NCBI RefSeq assembly: GCF_024168825.1
Contig: NZ_JALJWH010000001.1
Coordinates: 3,534,001-3,598,000 of the forward strand
Reading direction: 5' to 3'
DNA from: Paenarthrobacter sp. A20
Lineage (GTDB): Bacteria; Actinomycetota; Actinomycetes; Actinomycetales; Micrococcaceae
DNA length: 64,000 nt
The notes beneath the pieces are model-generated. The model was not told the origin of the DNA. It worked only from the letters and a program-made list of their open reading frames with translations, and searched no databases. Of the stretch, positions 35,807 through 44,832 are shown in pieces; position 1 is the first letter of the stretch, and every line of letters starts with the position of its first letter. A program made the position numbers and the translations under genes.

Positions 35807-37033
35807 ATGACATCTCACACCCTCAACGAACTCATCGCTGAAGGTGTCCGCGGGCGGTACATTTTGGTCAGAAGTGACCTGAATGTGCCGCTCGACGGCT
35901 CTACAGTGACCGACGACGGCCGAATCAAGGCCTCCCTTCCGGTCCTCAAGAAGCTCTCGGACGCCGGTGCCCGTGTGCTCGTAACCGCCCACCTGGGACG
36001 CCCCAAGGGTGCCCCCGAAGACAAGTACTCCCTGAAGCCCGCTGCGGCCCGCCTGGCGGAACTCGCAGACTTCAAGGTAGAGCTTGCCGCAGACACAGTG
36101 GGGGACTCCGCCAAGGAGCTTGCCGCTGCCCTGCAGGACGGCGAAGTGCTCGTCCTGGAGAACGTCCGCTTCGATGCCCGCGAAACCAGCAAGGACGACG
36201 CCGAGCGCGGCGCCTTCGCTGATGAGCTGGTAGCCCTCACGGGAAGCAACGGCGCGTTCGTGGACGACGCATTCGGCGCGGTCCACCGGAAGCACGCCAG
36301 CGTCTTCGACGTCGCAACCCGGCTGCCCTCATACCTGGGCGATCTTGTCCACACCGAAGTTGAGGTTCTCCGAAAGCTCACAACGGACACACAGCGTCCC
36401 TACGTGGTGGTTCTCGGCGGCTCCAAGGTCTCTGACAAGCTGGCAGTCATCGACAACCTGCTCGGCAAGGCCGACACCATCCTTGTGGGCGGTGGCATGC
36501 TCTTCACCTTCCTGGCCGCAGCTGGCCACAAGGTCGCTGGCAGCCTCCTCGAGGAAGACCAGATCCCCGTTGTTCAGGATTACCTCAAGCGTGCCTCTGC
36601 TGCCGGAACGTCCTTCGTGATCCCCACGGACGTTGTGGTGGCGAGCCGCTTCGCAGCCGACGCTGAGCACGAGGTCGTGAAGGCCGAGGCCATTGAGGAC
36701 AGTGCTTTCGGCGCTTCCGGCATCGGCCTGGATATTGGGCCCGAATCTGCCTCGGCATTCGCAGCTCAGATCGAAGGGGCCAAGACTGTTTTCTGGAACG
36801 GTCCCATGGGCGTGTTCGAATTCGAAGCCTTCTCCGCTGGCACTCGTGCCATTGCACAGGCCCTGACGGACACGGTTGCCTTCACTGTGGTCGGTGGCGG
36901 CGACTCCGCTGCTGCTGTGCGGACGCTCGGGTTCGAGGACTCGCAGTTCGGCCACATCTCTACCGGTGGTGGCGCCAGCCTGGAGTACCTTGAAGGCAAG
37001 GAACTTCCCGGCTTAAGCGTTCTGGACCGCTAA
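35807..37033 (+). CDS. pgk: phosphoglycerate kinase
   Basis: The 408-residue kinase transfers phosphate from 1,3-bisphosphoglycerate to ADP. The N-domain carries [11 protein letters not shown] and ENVRFDARE; the nucleotide domain has [37 protein letters not shown] and [11 protein letters not shown]. Length is standard. It is nine bases after gapA, with no visible ribosome binding site but with a -10 hexamer at leaderless spacing. Confidence 0.98.
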   Translation: MTSHTLNELIAEGVRGRYILVRSDLNVPLDGSTVTDDGRIKASLPVLKKLSDAGARVLVTAHLGRPKGAPEDKYSLKPAAARLAELADFKVELAADTVGDSAKELAAALQDGEVLVLENVRFDARETSKDDAERGAFADELVALTGSNGAFVDDAFGAVHRKHASVFDVATRLPSYLGDLVHTEVEVLRKLTTDTQRPYVVVLGGSKVSDKLAVIDNLLGKADTILVGGGMLFTFLAAAGHKVAGSLLEEDQIPVVQDYLKRASAAGTSFVIPTDVVVASRFAADAEHEVVKAEAIEDSAFGASGIGLDIGPESASAFAAQIEGAKTVFWNGPMGVFEFEAFSAGTRAIAQALTDTVAFTVVGGGDSAAAVRTLGFEDSQFGHISTGGGASLEYLEGKELPGLSVLDR

Positions 37034-37042
37034 GCACCAATC

Positions 37043-37076
37043 CGGCCGGCAGGACGCCAGTGCGTCCTGCCGGCCG
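37043..37076 (+). terminator. terminator between pgk and tpiA
   Basis: CGGCCGGCAGGACGC (37043-37057) is a perfect 15-bp inverted repeat with 37062-37076, loop CAGT. It is only 33 bases before the tpiA start, so tpiA either needs read-through or its own promoter. Confidence 0.85.
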
Positions 37077-37108
37077 TTCCATATCTCAACGCATTCTTTG
37101 GAGTTCAT

Positions 37109-37924
37109 GTGACTACCTCTGCCAACGGCAATTTTGTCCGCAAGCCCTTCATCGCAGGCAACTGGAAGATGAACATGGACCACGTCCAGGGCATCACCCT
37201 GCTGCAGAAGCTCGCCTGGACGCTGTCCGACGCGAAGCACGACTACAACCGTGCCGAAGTCGCTGTGTTCCCACCGTTCACCGACCTCCGCGGCGTACAG
37301 ACCCTGGTGCAGGGCGACGAGCTCGATGTTGTCTACGGCGGCCAGGACCTCTCCCAGTTCGACTCCGGCGCCTACACCGGCGACATCTCCGGCCAGTTCC
37401 TGAGCAAGTTGGGCTGCGCATACGTCCTGGTTGGCCACAGTGAGCGCCGCACGATTCACAACGAGTCCGATGACGTCCTCAACGCAAAGGTGAAGGCTGG
37501 ATTCCGTCACGGCGTCACTCCCGTTCTTTGTGTCGGCGAAGGCCTCGAAGTCCGCCAGGCCGGTACCCACGTGGAGCACACGTTGGCCCAGCTTCGCGCC
37601 GGCGTCGAAGGGCTCACGGCCGAGCAGGCCGCCGAACTCGTCGTTGCCTACGAACCTGTCTGGGCCATCGGCACAGGGGAAGTTGCCGGTCCGGAGGACG
37701 CTCAGGAAATGTGCGCAGCCATCCGCGCGGAGCTTGCCGAACTCTTCGACGAGTCAGTCGCCGCGAAGACCCGGCTACTGTATGGCGGCTCCGTTAAGGC
37801 CAACAATGCTGCCGCCATCATGGCTGAAAGCGACGTTGACGGATTGCTCGTGGGTGGCGCCAGCCTGGACCCCGCTGAGTTTGCTAACATTGTCAGGTTC
37901 GAGAGCCACCTCGTCACGGACTAG
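37109..37924 (+). CDS. tpiA: triosephosphate isomerase
   Basis: The 271-residue TIM barrel interconverts dihydroxyacetone phosphate and glyceraldehyde-3-phosphate. It has the substrate Lys in AGNWKMN, the catalytic His in VGHSERR, the catalytic Glu in [11 protein letters not shown] and the phosphate-binding [10 protein letters not shown] and GLLVGGASL. The start GTG at 37109 follows TTTGGAG. It is followed by secG, a common actinobacterial arrangement. Confidence 0.98.
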   Translation: MTTSANGNFVRKPFIAGNWKMNMDHVQGITLLQKLAWTLSDAKHDYNRAEVAVFPPFTDLRGVQTLVQGDELDVVYGGQDLSQFDSGAYTGDISGQFLSKLGCAYVLVGHSERRTIHNESDDVLNAKVKAGFRHGVTPVLCVGEGLEVRQAGTHVEHTLAQLRAGVEGLTAEQAAELVVAYEPVWAIGTGEVAGPEDAQEMCAAIRAELAELFDESVAAKTRLLYGGSVKANNAAAIMAESDVDGLLVGGASLDPAEFANIVRFESHLVTD

Positions 37925-37960
37925 TCCGGCTCCCGTTTTCCGCTTCTTCGAAAGGCCGTC

Positions 37961-38218
37961 GTGGACGTTCTTCAAGTCATTCTGCAGATCCTGCTGGGCA
38001 TCACCAGCCTTCTGCTGACGCTGCTCATCCTCCTGCACAAAGGGCGTGGCGGCGGTTTGTCCGACATGTTCGGTGGCGGTATGAGCTCCGGATTGAGTTC
38101 GTCCGGGGTAGCCGAGCGCAACCTTAACCGGTTCACCATCATTCTGGGCATCACGTGGGGTGTTGTCATCATCGGCCTTGGGTTGATCATGCGCTTCACC
38201 TCAGGCGGCGACTCCTAG
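37961..38218 (+). CDS. secG: preprotein translocase subunit SecG
   Basis: The 85-residue membrane protein has two hydrophobic helices (about residues 3-24 and 54-76) joined by the characteristic Gly/Ser-rich loop HKGRGGGLSDMFGGGMSS. It is part of the SecYEG channel. The GTG at 37961 is preceded by GAAAGG. It lies 36 bases after tpiA and ends at a strong terminator. Confidence 0.95.
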   Translation: MDVLQVILQILLGITSLLLTLLILLHKGRGGGLSDMFGGGMSSGLSSSGVAERNLNRFTIILGITWGVVIIGLGLIMRFTSGGDS

Positions 38219-38226
38219 TCATCCCC

Positions 38227-38265
38227 AAAAAGGGGAGGTTCCTTGACAGGAACCTCCCCTTTTTT
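38227..38265 (+). terminator. Rho-independent terminator after secG
   Basis: A perfect 16-bp stem, AAAAAGGGGAGGTTCC (38227-38242) with 38249-38264, has loop TTGACA and a T-run. It is the most canonical intrinsic terminator in the window and ends the tpiA-secG unit. Confidence 0.95.
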
Positions 38266-38309
38266 GCCCTGAGGCACCAATGTCTGGTGCCGTCGTCGAA
38301 CACTCGCAT

Positions 38310-38315
38310 TAGACT
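38310..38315 (+). promoter_or_regulatory. candidate rbpA -10
   Basis: TAGACT (38310-38315) lies 65 bases before the rbpA ATG and would give a leader of ~60 nt. Confidence 0.4.
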
Positions 38316-38380
38316 GGGCGTGTTGGCCGCAAGGCCCACGGGCCGTGAGGGCCGACCACCGAGTCGCTAGGGGTTCGAAA

Positions 38381-38773
38381 ATGGTTCATGGCACGCCTGG
38401 TTATCGGGGCACCCGCGTAGGTGTAACCCAAGGTTCCGCTCCGAGGAATCAAAGCGACCACGGCGCAGGTGAACAACTGCCGCGTATTCGGGTTCCCTAT
38501 TGGTGCTCCAAGGGACACGAGACGCGGCTTGTTTTCCTTAAGCTTCCCGACGATCAAATACCCATGAACTGGGATTGTCCGAAGTGCGGCTTGCCCGCGT
38601 CGCGGGATCCTGGCCATCCCGCCTCAACAAGGCCGGACGAACTCTTCAAATCCCATTTGGACTACGTTAAAGAGAGACGCTCCAACCAAGACGCCGAAGC
38701 GGTCCTGGCTGGAGCGTTGGAGCGGTTACGCGCCCGCGGGGTCCTTCCGGACCAGCTGCTGGGGGACGCGTGA
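38381..38773 (+). CDS. rbpA: RNA polymerase-binding protein RbpA
   Basis: The 130-residue protein matches RbpA, an actinobacterial transcription factor that binds RNA polymerase and group 1/2 sigma factors. The N-terminus has RGTRVG, a zinc-ribbon core holds YWCSKGHET and WDCPKCGLPA (C-x3-H and C-x2-C), and the C-terminal sigma-interaction helix is LDYVKERRSNQDAEAVL. I chose the ATG at 38381; an upstream GTG-type extension to 38345 is open but unlike the family. Its 3' end overlaps the convergent pgl gene by 48 bases. Confidence 0.9.
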   Translation: MVHGTPGYRGTRVGVTQGSAPRNQSDHGAGEQLPRIRVPYWCSKGHETRLVFLKLPDDQIPMNWDCPKCGLPASRDPGHPASTRPDELFKSHLDYVKERRSNQDAEAVLAGALERLRARGVLPDQLLGDA

Positions 38774-39544
38774 GGCTGCATTCTCGTCGATAAGCCACAG
38801 GGTCCTCGCGCGGCCGGCGGGACCTGCCGCCGGGACCTGGACCGGGTTGGCACCAGCCAAGGCCAGGCCGACTGCCCCAGCCTTGTCCTCACCGGCAACA
38901 ACCATCCAGATTTCCTGGGCGGTGTTGATGGCCGGCAGTGTCAGTGAAATGCGCGACGGCGGCGGCTTGGGAGAGTTTTCAACCCCCACCACGGTGCGCT
39001 CCTTCTCACGAATGCCGGCCTGCTCGGGGAACAGCGACGCTACGTGGGCATCCGGACCTACGCCCAGAAGAAGGATGTCGAAGCGGGGTAGAATTCCGGC
39101 TTGCTCGGGCCGGTCATCAGAGGTGTCGGCGGCGTGCTCGGCCTCGGCCGCTCCTTTGAGTTCTTCAGCGTAGGCTGCAGCAGCTTCCTCCGCGGTGCCG
39201 AACTGGTCCGTTGATCCGGGCTCGTGAATCCGGGAAGGATCCACCGGCAGGTGGGCCAACAGGGCGTGATGTGCTTGGCGCGTGTTCCTGTCATCACTGT
39301 CTGCGGCAACAAATCGCTCGTCACCCCACCAGAAATTGACCTTCGACCAGTCGACTGCAGGGGCAGCAGCAGAGTCGGCTACTGCCTTCAACGTACCAAT
39401 GCCAACGGTTCCCCCAGTGAGCACCACCGTCGCTTCGCCGTGCTTGTCCTGGACATCCACGAGCTTGGTGATGAGACGCGCCGCAATGGCGGCCATCAAC
39501 ACCTTGGAATCGGGGTGGATGCTTACTCTTGGCTCAGCGTGCAC
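38726..39544 (-). CDS. pgl: 6-phosphogluconolactonase
   Basis: The 272-residue enzyme hydrolyses 6-phosphogluconolactone in the oxidative pentose phosphate pathway. It shows the glucosamine-6-phosphate isomerase-like fold: VVLTGGTVGIGTLKAV, VNFWWGDERFV, and FDILLLGVGPDAHVASLFPE. It is the last gene of the tkt-tal-pgi-zwf-opcA-pgl operon and overlaps opcA by 11 bases. Its 3' end overlaps rbpA tail to tail. Confidence 0.95.
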   Translation of the reverse strand: MHAEPRVSIHPDSKVLMAAIAARLITKLVDVQDKHGEATVVLTGGTVGIGTLKAVADSAAAPAVDWSKVNFWWGDERFVAADSDDRNTRQAHHALLAHLPVDPSRIHEPGSTDQFGTAEEAAAAYAEELKGAAEAEHAADTSDDRPEQAGILPRFDILLLGVGPDAHVASLFPEQAGIREKERTVVGVENSPKPPPSRISLTLPAINTAQEIWMVVAGEDKAGAVGLALAGANPVQVPAAGPAGRARTLWLIDENAASRVPQQLVRKDPAGA

Positions 39545-40475
39545 TGGTCTGGACTCTCCTTTGGCTGGTAAGTGGCAGTCCCATCGTAATCACTTCTCCG
39601 AAGACTTCGTCCGGATCGAGCCGGCGGAGTTCTTCAGCGAGGCAATCCTTCAGGCTCCGGCGCGGGAGCGTGATGCGCTGCGCCGGCTGTCCGGGCTGCG
39701 TCAGCTCCGCCACGGACAAGCCGGGGCGGAACAGCTGCACGTCGCCGCTGGCGCGGGTGAGGCGGACTCGGCGGATGCCCGTGCCGGCAGGATCTGCCAC
39801 GATCGTGACAGGAGCCTGCAGGGCAAGGCTCAGCCAGGCGGCAAGCAGCAATGTGCTGGGGGAGTCGGAGGCGCCTTCAACGGCAACGGCCGACACGGGG
39901 TCCCCGTCCACCTGGTCGAAGACTGCTGCGAGTTGCATGCGCCAGTTGGTCAGGCGGGTCCAGGCGAGGTCGGTGTCGCCGGCCTTGTACGTGGCGCGGA
40001 TGTTCTCCAAGGCCCGGCGAGGGTCCGGTTCGTTGGCTGAGTCCGTGATGCGGCGGTGCGCGATCCGGCCGATGGAGGTTTCACAGGCGCTTTCCGGGGC
40101 GCCGTGCGGCCACCAGGCCACGATCGGGGCGTCCGGCAGGAGCAAGGCCGCGACCAGGGATTCGCTTTCGTGGGCCATGTGGCCGTGGCCTCGCAGCACG
40201 ATGACCTCGGACGCGCCGGCGTCCCCACCGACACGGATTTGCGCGTCGAGCCGGTCCGGGCCTTCAACGCCGGCGTCGGCCAGGACAATGATCCGGCAGG
40301 GGTGTTCCCGGCTGGCCTCATTGGCTGCCTCGATGGCTTCTTCTTCCTGCCCGGACTTGGTCACCACCACCAATGTCAACACACGACCCAAGGCGATCAC
40401 ACCGCCTTGCTCGCGCAGGGACATGATCTTCTTGGAAATCTTGGAGGTAGTGGTATCGGGAAGATCTACGATCAT
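39534..40475 (-). CDS. opcA: glucose-6-phosphate dehydrogenase assembly protein OpcA
   Basis: The 313-residue protein matches OpcA, known from cyanobacteria and actinobacteria as an activator or subunit of glucose-6-phosphate dehydrogenase. It begins MIVDLPDTTTSKISKKI and contains RVLTLVVVT, APIVAWWPHGAP and LAWTRLTNWRMQLA. There is no enzyme signature of its own. It overlaps zwf by four bases and pgl by 11, so the three are translationally coupled. Confidence 0.95.
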   Translation of the reverse strand: MIVDLPDTTTSKISKKIMSLREQGGVIALGRVLTLVVVTKSGQEEEAIEAANEASREHPCRIIVLADAGVEGPDRLDAQIRVGGDAGASEVIVLRGHGHMAHESESLVAALLLPDAPIVAWWPHGAPESACETSIGRIAHRRITDSANEPDPRRALENIRATYKAGDTDLAWTRLTNWRMQLAAVFDQVDGDPVSAVAVEGASDSPSTLLLAAWLSLALQAPVTIVADPAGTGIRRVRLTRASGDVQLFRPGLSVAELTQPGQPAQRITLPRRSLKDCLAEELRRLDPDEVFGEVITMGLPLTSQRRVQTSAR

Positions 40476-42028
40476 GGCCTTCTCCAGGTTCGTCCGTCAC
40501 GGGCCAGCAGGGCATCGGCCGACGCCGGTCCCCAACTGCCGGGTGCGTAGGGTTGCGGTTGTTCATCCAGCCCGGCCCAGTACTCCTCGAACGGGTCCAG
40601 GATCTTCCAGGACAGCTCCACTTCCTGATGCCGTGGGAAGAGCGGCGGCTCACCCAACAACACATCCAGGATGAGCCGTTCGTAGGCTTCGGGGCTGGAC
40701 TCGGTGAAGGAGTGGCCGTAGCCGAAGTCCATGGTCACGTCACGGACTTCCATCTGCGTGCCCGGGACCTTGGACCCGAACCGGATCGTCGCGCCCTCGT
40801 CGGGCTGGACCCGGATCACTACGGCGTTCTGGCCGAAGTCGTCCTCGCCGTGATCACGGAACAGCAGGTTCGGTGCCCGCTTGAACACCACCGCGATCTC
40901 GGTCACGCGCCGGCCCAGGCGCTTACCCGCGCGCAGGTAGAACGGCACACCATTCCACCGCCGGGTATTGATATCCACCCGGATCGCCGCGAACGTCTCG
41001 GTCTTCGAATCAGCCGGGATACCGTCCTCGTCCAAGTAGCCCAGGACTTCCTCGCCGCCCTGCCACCCACCGGTGAACTGACCCCGCGCCGAATGCGTGG
41101 ACAGGTCATCGGGGAGCTTGACCGCGGCCAGGACCTTTTCCTTCTCCGCCCGCAAATCATCGGCATTGAACGAAATGGGCTCTTCCATCGCCGTCAACGC
41201 CAGCAACTGCAGCAAGTGGTTCTGGATCACGTCACGGGCAGCGCCCACGCCGTCGTAATAGCCTGCACGGCCACCCGTGCCGATGTCCTCGGCCATGGTG
41301 ATCTGGACATGGTCCACGTAGTTGGCGTTCCAGAGCGGTTCGAACAACTGGTTCGCGAAACGCAACGCCAGGATGTTCTGTACCGTCTCCTTACCCAGGT
41401 AGTGATCGATCCGGAACACTGCATCAGCCGGGAACACCGATTCCACAATGTCGTTGAGCTGCCGGGCTGACTCAAGGTCATGCCCGAACGGCTTCTCGAT
41501 CACCACACGCCGCCACTGGCCCGGCTTGGCCTGCGCCAGGCCGTGCTTGGAGAGCTGCCGGCAGACCTGCTCGAACGCCTTGGGCGGGATCGACAAGTAA
41601 AAACCATGGTTCCCGCGGGTACCACGGGTCTCATCCAATTCATCGAGGACATCACCGAGGCGCTCGAAAGCGTCGTCGTCGTCGAACTCGCCCCGGACAA
41701 AGCGGATACCGGAAGCGAGCTGCTCCCATACCGCTTCATCAAACTTCGTTCGCGCGTGGGCCTTGACGTTTTCCTTGACCTCCGCCGCGAAATCCGCGTT
41801 GTCCCAGTCGCGGCGGCCGAAACCGACCAAAGCAAAACTCGGAGGCAACAACCCACGGTTCGCGAGGTCATAGACCGCGGGCATGAGCTTCTTACGGGCA
41901 AGGTCACCGGTAACTCCGAAGAACACCAACGACGACGGCCCGGCAATACGGTTCAGGCGCCGATCCCGCGGATCCCGCAAAGGATTCCGCAAACCGGCGT
42001 TCTTCCTGCCGTTTTCAGTTTCTGGCAT
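40472..42028 (-). CDS. zwf: glucose-6-phosphate 1-dehydrogenase
   Basis: The 518-residue enzyme starts the oxidative pentose phosphate pathway and supplies NADPH. Nucleotide binding is FFGVTGDLARKKLMPAVYDL, and the active site is RIDHYLGKETVQN with the catalytic His/Lys. VVIEKPFGHDL and the C-terminal WAGLDEQPQPYAPGSWGP are also typical. It lies 15 bases after pgi and overlaps opcA. Confidence 0.98.
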   Translation of the reverse strand: MPETENGRKNAGLRNPLRDPRDRRLNRIAGPSSLVFFGVTGDLARKKLMPAVYDLANRGLLPPSFALVGFGRRDWDNADFAAEVKENVKAHARTKFDEAVWEQLASGIRFVRGEFDDDDAFERLGDVLDELDETRGTRGNHGFYLSIPPKAFEQVCRQLSKHGLAQAKPGQWRRVVIEKPFGHDLESARQLNDIVESVFPADAVFRIDHYLGKETVQNILALRFANQLFEPLWNANYVDHVQITMAEDIGTGGRAGYYDGVGAARDVIQNHLLQLLALTAMEEPISFNADDLRAEKEKVLAAVKLPDDLSTHSARGQFTGGWQGGEEVLGYLDEDGIPADSKTETFAAIRVDINTRRWNGVPFYLRAGKRLGRRVTEIAVVFKRAPNLLFRDHGEDDFGQNAVVIRVQPDEGATIRFGSKVPGTQMEVRDVTMDFGYGHSFTESSPEAYERLILDVLLGEPPLFPRHQEVELSWKILDPFEEYWAGLDEQPQPYAPGSWGPASADALLARDGRTWRRP

Positions 42029-42043
42029 GTTTGTTTCTGTGCC

Positions 42044-43675
42044 TTAGCTTTCGAGTGCGCTGGCCTGGTTGGCCAAAGCAGCGACGACTTCCTGGAGCTG
42101 CGATACGCCTGCTGCACGCTCGGTGAGGTGCAAGCGCAGTACGGGGCGGCCATGGCCTTCCAGCACCTGGGCGTCGCCCGAGGCCTGTGCGGCGATGAGC
42201 TGCCCGAACGTGAACGGACGCTCAGGGATTTCGAGGTCGGTGGATGATGCTGCAGTGATCTGCAGGAAAACTCCGATGGCGGGTCCACCCTTATGGAACT
42301 GGCCGGTGGAGTGAAGGAACCGCGGACCCCAACCGAACGTCACAGGACGGCCGCTGACAGCCGCGAGTTCGTCCCGGATACCTTCGAGCGGAGCGTGCGA
42401 AATGCGGTCCAGGTAGGCCTGGACACTCAAGTAACCATCCGTGCCAAGCTGGCTGAGCAGTGCCTGCACAGCCTCCGTGGCAGTCGACGCGGAGCCGAGC
42501 CACTCACCGCCACGAACTTCCACAGCGCCGTCCGTGAAGGCAGCCGGGGTGGGTTCGGGGCGGGCATCCAGCAGGCCGCGCGCAGCCACCTTCGCGGCTT
42601 CAACGTCGGGCTGGTCAAAGGGGTTGATGCCCAGCAGTCGACCCGCTACCGCGGTGGCGAATTCCCACACAAACATCTGGGACGGCAGGCCCCCGGCGAT
42701 TGCCACTTCGTTGTCACGGAGTTCGACGTCGGCATCGGCGCCTACCAGCCGAACCACCAACACGTCATCGGCCCCGTTCAGGGCTTCCGGAGAATCGGGG
42801 CCGGCGACCACCGGAAGAACGCCGGTGCCCAGCTTGCCGGTGGATTCGGCGATGAGCTGCTCGGCCCAGTCGGCGAAGCCCACAATCCCGGAACCGTCTT
42901 CAGCGATAACGATCTTGTTGCGCAGCGGGCTGGTACCGCCCAGGGCAATGCCCAGGGCTAGTCCGATGTTGTCAGCAGAATCTTCGTTGAGGATCTCCGC
43001 CGCTTCTTCTGCCTCATCAAGGAAAGCCTGGATGTCCACACCGGCCAGCCCACAGGGGACCAGGCCGAAAGCCGTGAGTGCCGAGAAGCGTCCGCCAACG
43101 TTGGGGTCAGCGTTGAACACGGCACGGTAGCCTGCCTCGCGGGAGGCCTTGTCCAGGGGCGAACCTGGATCCGTGACGATGATGATCCGGCTCTTGGCAT
43201 CAATTCCGGCGTCGTTGAACGCTTTCTCAAACACCCGTCGCTGGGAATCCGTCTCAACAGTGGAGCCCGACTTGGAGGAAACGACGATAGCCGTCTCCTC
43301 CAGTCGGTCATTCAAAGCAGCGCTGACCTGTTCAGGATCAGTGCTGTCCAGCACAGTCAGCTCGACGCCGGCAGTACCGGCAATAACCTCGGGAGCCAAC
43401 GAAGACCCACCCATGCCACAGAGGACAATGCGGGTAACTCCTTCGGCGTGGAGGGCATCACGAAGTTCCAGAATGTCCCCGACCAGAGCCTGGGACACCG
43501 TGGCCGCTTCTACCCAGCCGAGACGGATCGCAGACTCGGACTCCGCATCAGACCCCCACAACGTGTGGTCCTTGGCAAAAATCCGGGTTGCAATCTTGTC
43601 TTCGACCAGACCGTCAATGTGCTGGGCGATGGCCTGCTGGGCGGCACCGCTGGCGTCGTAGCTGATTGTGCTCAT
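42044..43675 (-). CDS. pgi: glucose-6-phosphate isomerase
   Basis: The 543-residue protein has the SIS sugar-isomerase fold: VLCGMGGSSLAPEV, VVSSKSGSTVET, ADNIGLALGIALG, and WEFATAVAGRLLGINPFDQPDVEAAK with the phosphate-binding and catalytic segments. It interconverts glucose-6-phosphate and fructose-6-phosphate, which lets this operon recycle carbon between the pathways. It is of the actinobacterial type rather than the E. coli type. It is six bases after tal. Confidence 0.93.
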   Translation of the reverse strand: MSTISYDASGAAQQAIAQHIDGLVEDKIATRIFAKDHTLWGSDAESESAIRLGWVEAATVSQALVGDILELRDALHAEGVTRIVLCGMGGSSLAPEVIAGTAGVELTVLDSTDPEQVSAALNDRLEETAIVVSSKSGSTVETDSQRRVFEKAFNDAGIDAKSRIIIVTDPGSPLDKASREAGYRAVFNADPNVGGRFSALTAFGLVPCGLAGVDIQAFLDEAEEAAEILNEDSADNIGLALGIALGGTSPLRNKIVIAEDGSGIVGFADWAEQLIAESTGKLGTGVLPVVAGPDSPEALNGADDVLVVRLVGADADVELRDNEVAIAGGLPSQMFVWEFATAVAGRLLGINPFDQPDVEAAKVAARGLLDARPEPTPAAFTDGAVEVRGGEWLGSASTATEAVQALLSQLGTDGYLSVQAYLDRISHAPLEGIRDELAAVSGRPVTFGWGPRFLHSTGQFHKGGPAIGVFLQITAASSTDLEIPERPFTFGQLIAAQASGDAQVLEGHGRPVLRLHLTERAAGVSQLQEVVAALANQASALES

Positions 43676-43681
43676 GGTGGG

Positions 43682-44800
43682 TTAGGAAGCCTTCCGTGCG
43701 GTGGCGAGTGCGCCTTCGACGTCGGCCAGGAGTTCCTTCCAGGAGCCCACGAACTTCTCGAGGCCTTCGGTCTCAAGGAGCGTTACGACGTCGTTGTAGG
43801 AGACACCGAGTGCTTCGAGGGCGTTGAGGGTCTCGTTCGCTTCGTCATAGGTGCCGGTGATGGTGTCACCGGTAACTACGCCGTGGTCGAACGTGGCATC
43901 CAGTGTCTTCTCCGGCATCGTGTTGACCACGCCGGCGGCGACGAGTTCCGTCACGTAAAGGGTGTCCGGGTAAGCCGGATCCTTGACACCGGTTGAGGCC
44001 CACAGGGGACGCTGGGGGAGGGCACCGGCTTCGGCCAGCACGGCCCAGCGCTCGGTGGAGAACAGCTCTTCGTACACCTGGTAGGCAAGGCGTGCGTTGG
44101 CAACGCCTGCTTTGCCCTTCAGTGCCTTGGCTTCATCGGTGCCGATGGCGTCAAGGCGCTTGTCGATCTCAGAGTCAACGCGGGACACGAAGAACGATGC
44201 CACCGAGTGGATCGTGGAGAGGTCGTGACCGTTTTCCTTGGCCTGCTCGAGGCCGGACTGGAAGGCGTTGATGACCGCGCGGTAACGCTCCAGGGAGAAG
44301 ATCAGGGTCACGTTGACGCTGATGCCCTCGGCCAGGGTTGCCGTAATGGCTTCCAGGCCCTCCAGGGTTGCCGGGATCTTGATGTGGACGTTGCCCTTGT
44401 TGACCTTCGCGTAGAGGTGCTTGGCCTCGGCGATGGTACCGGCGGTGTCCCATGCGAGGCGGGGATCCACCTCGATGGAGACCCGGCCATCCACACCGTT
44501 GGTGGCGGCGGCGATCGGCGCGAACAGATCGCAGGCGTCGGCCACGTCCGTGGTGGTGATTTCGAAGATGGTCTCTTCAACGCTGGCACCGGCGGCCGCC
44601 TGGGCGGCGATGGTGGCATCGTAGTCGGTGCCTGAGGTGATGGCGGCGTGGAAGATGGACGGGTTGGTGGTCACACCAACTACGTTCTTTTCGTCGATGA
44701 GCTTCTGCAGGGTGCCGGTGTCCAGGCGGGTGCGGGAAAGGTCATCGAGCCAGATCGATACGCCGGCGTCAGAGAGCTGCTGCGTGGGAGTGCTAGACAT
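43682..44800 (-). CDS. tal: transaldolase
   Basis: The 372-residue class I aldolase has [14 protein letters not shown] near the N-terminus, the Schiff-base Lys in [30 protein letters not shown], and TSTGVKDP-type sequence ([16 protein letters not shown]). It transfers a dihydroxyacetone unit between sugar phosphates. The ATG is preceded by AGGAG on the minus strand. It lies between tkt and pgi in the operon. Confidence 0.97.
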   Translation of the reverse strand: MSSTPTQQLSDAGVSIWLDDLSRTRLDTGTLQKLIDEKNVVGVTTNPSIFHAAITSGTDYDATIAAQAAAGASVEETIFEITTTDVADACDLFAPIAAATNGVDGRVSIEVDPRLAWDTAGTIAEAKHLYAKVNKGNVHIKIPATLEGLEAITATLAEGISVNVTLIFSLERYRAVINAFQSGLEQAKENGHDLSTIHSVASFFVSRVDSEIDKRLDAIGTDEAKALKGKAGVANARLAYQVYEELFSTERWAVLAEAGALPQRPLWASTGVKDPAYPDTLYVTELVAAGVVNTMPEKTLDATFDHGVVTGDTITGTYDEANETLNALEALGVSYNDVVTLLETEGLEKFVGSWKELLADVEGALATARKAS

Positions 44801-44832
44801 GTGTTTTTCTCCTGTGAGAGGGGAGCAGACTG

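Noticed and set aside
38345..38380. Longer N-terminus for RbpA
   Set aside because: The extra 12 residues do not resemble RbpA N-termini and would start without a ribosome binding site; the ATG at 38381 fits the family.
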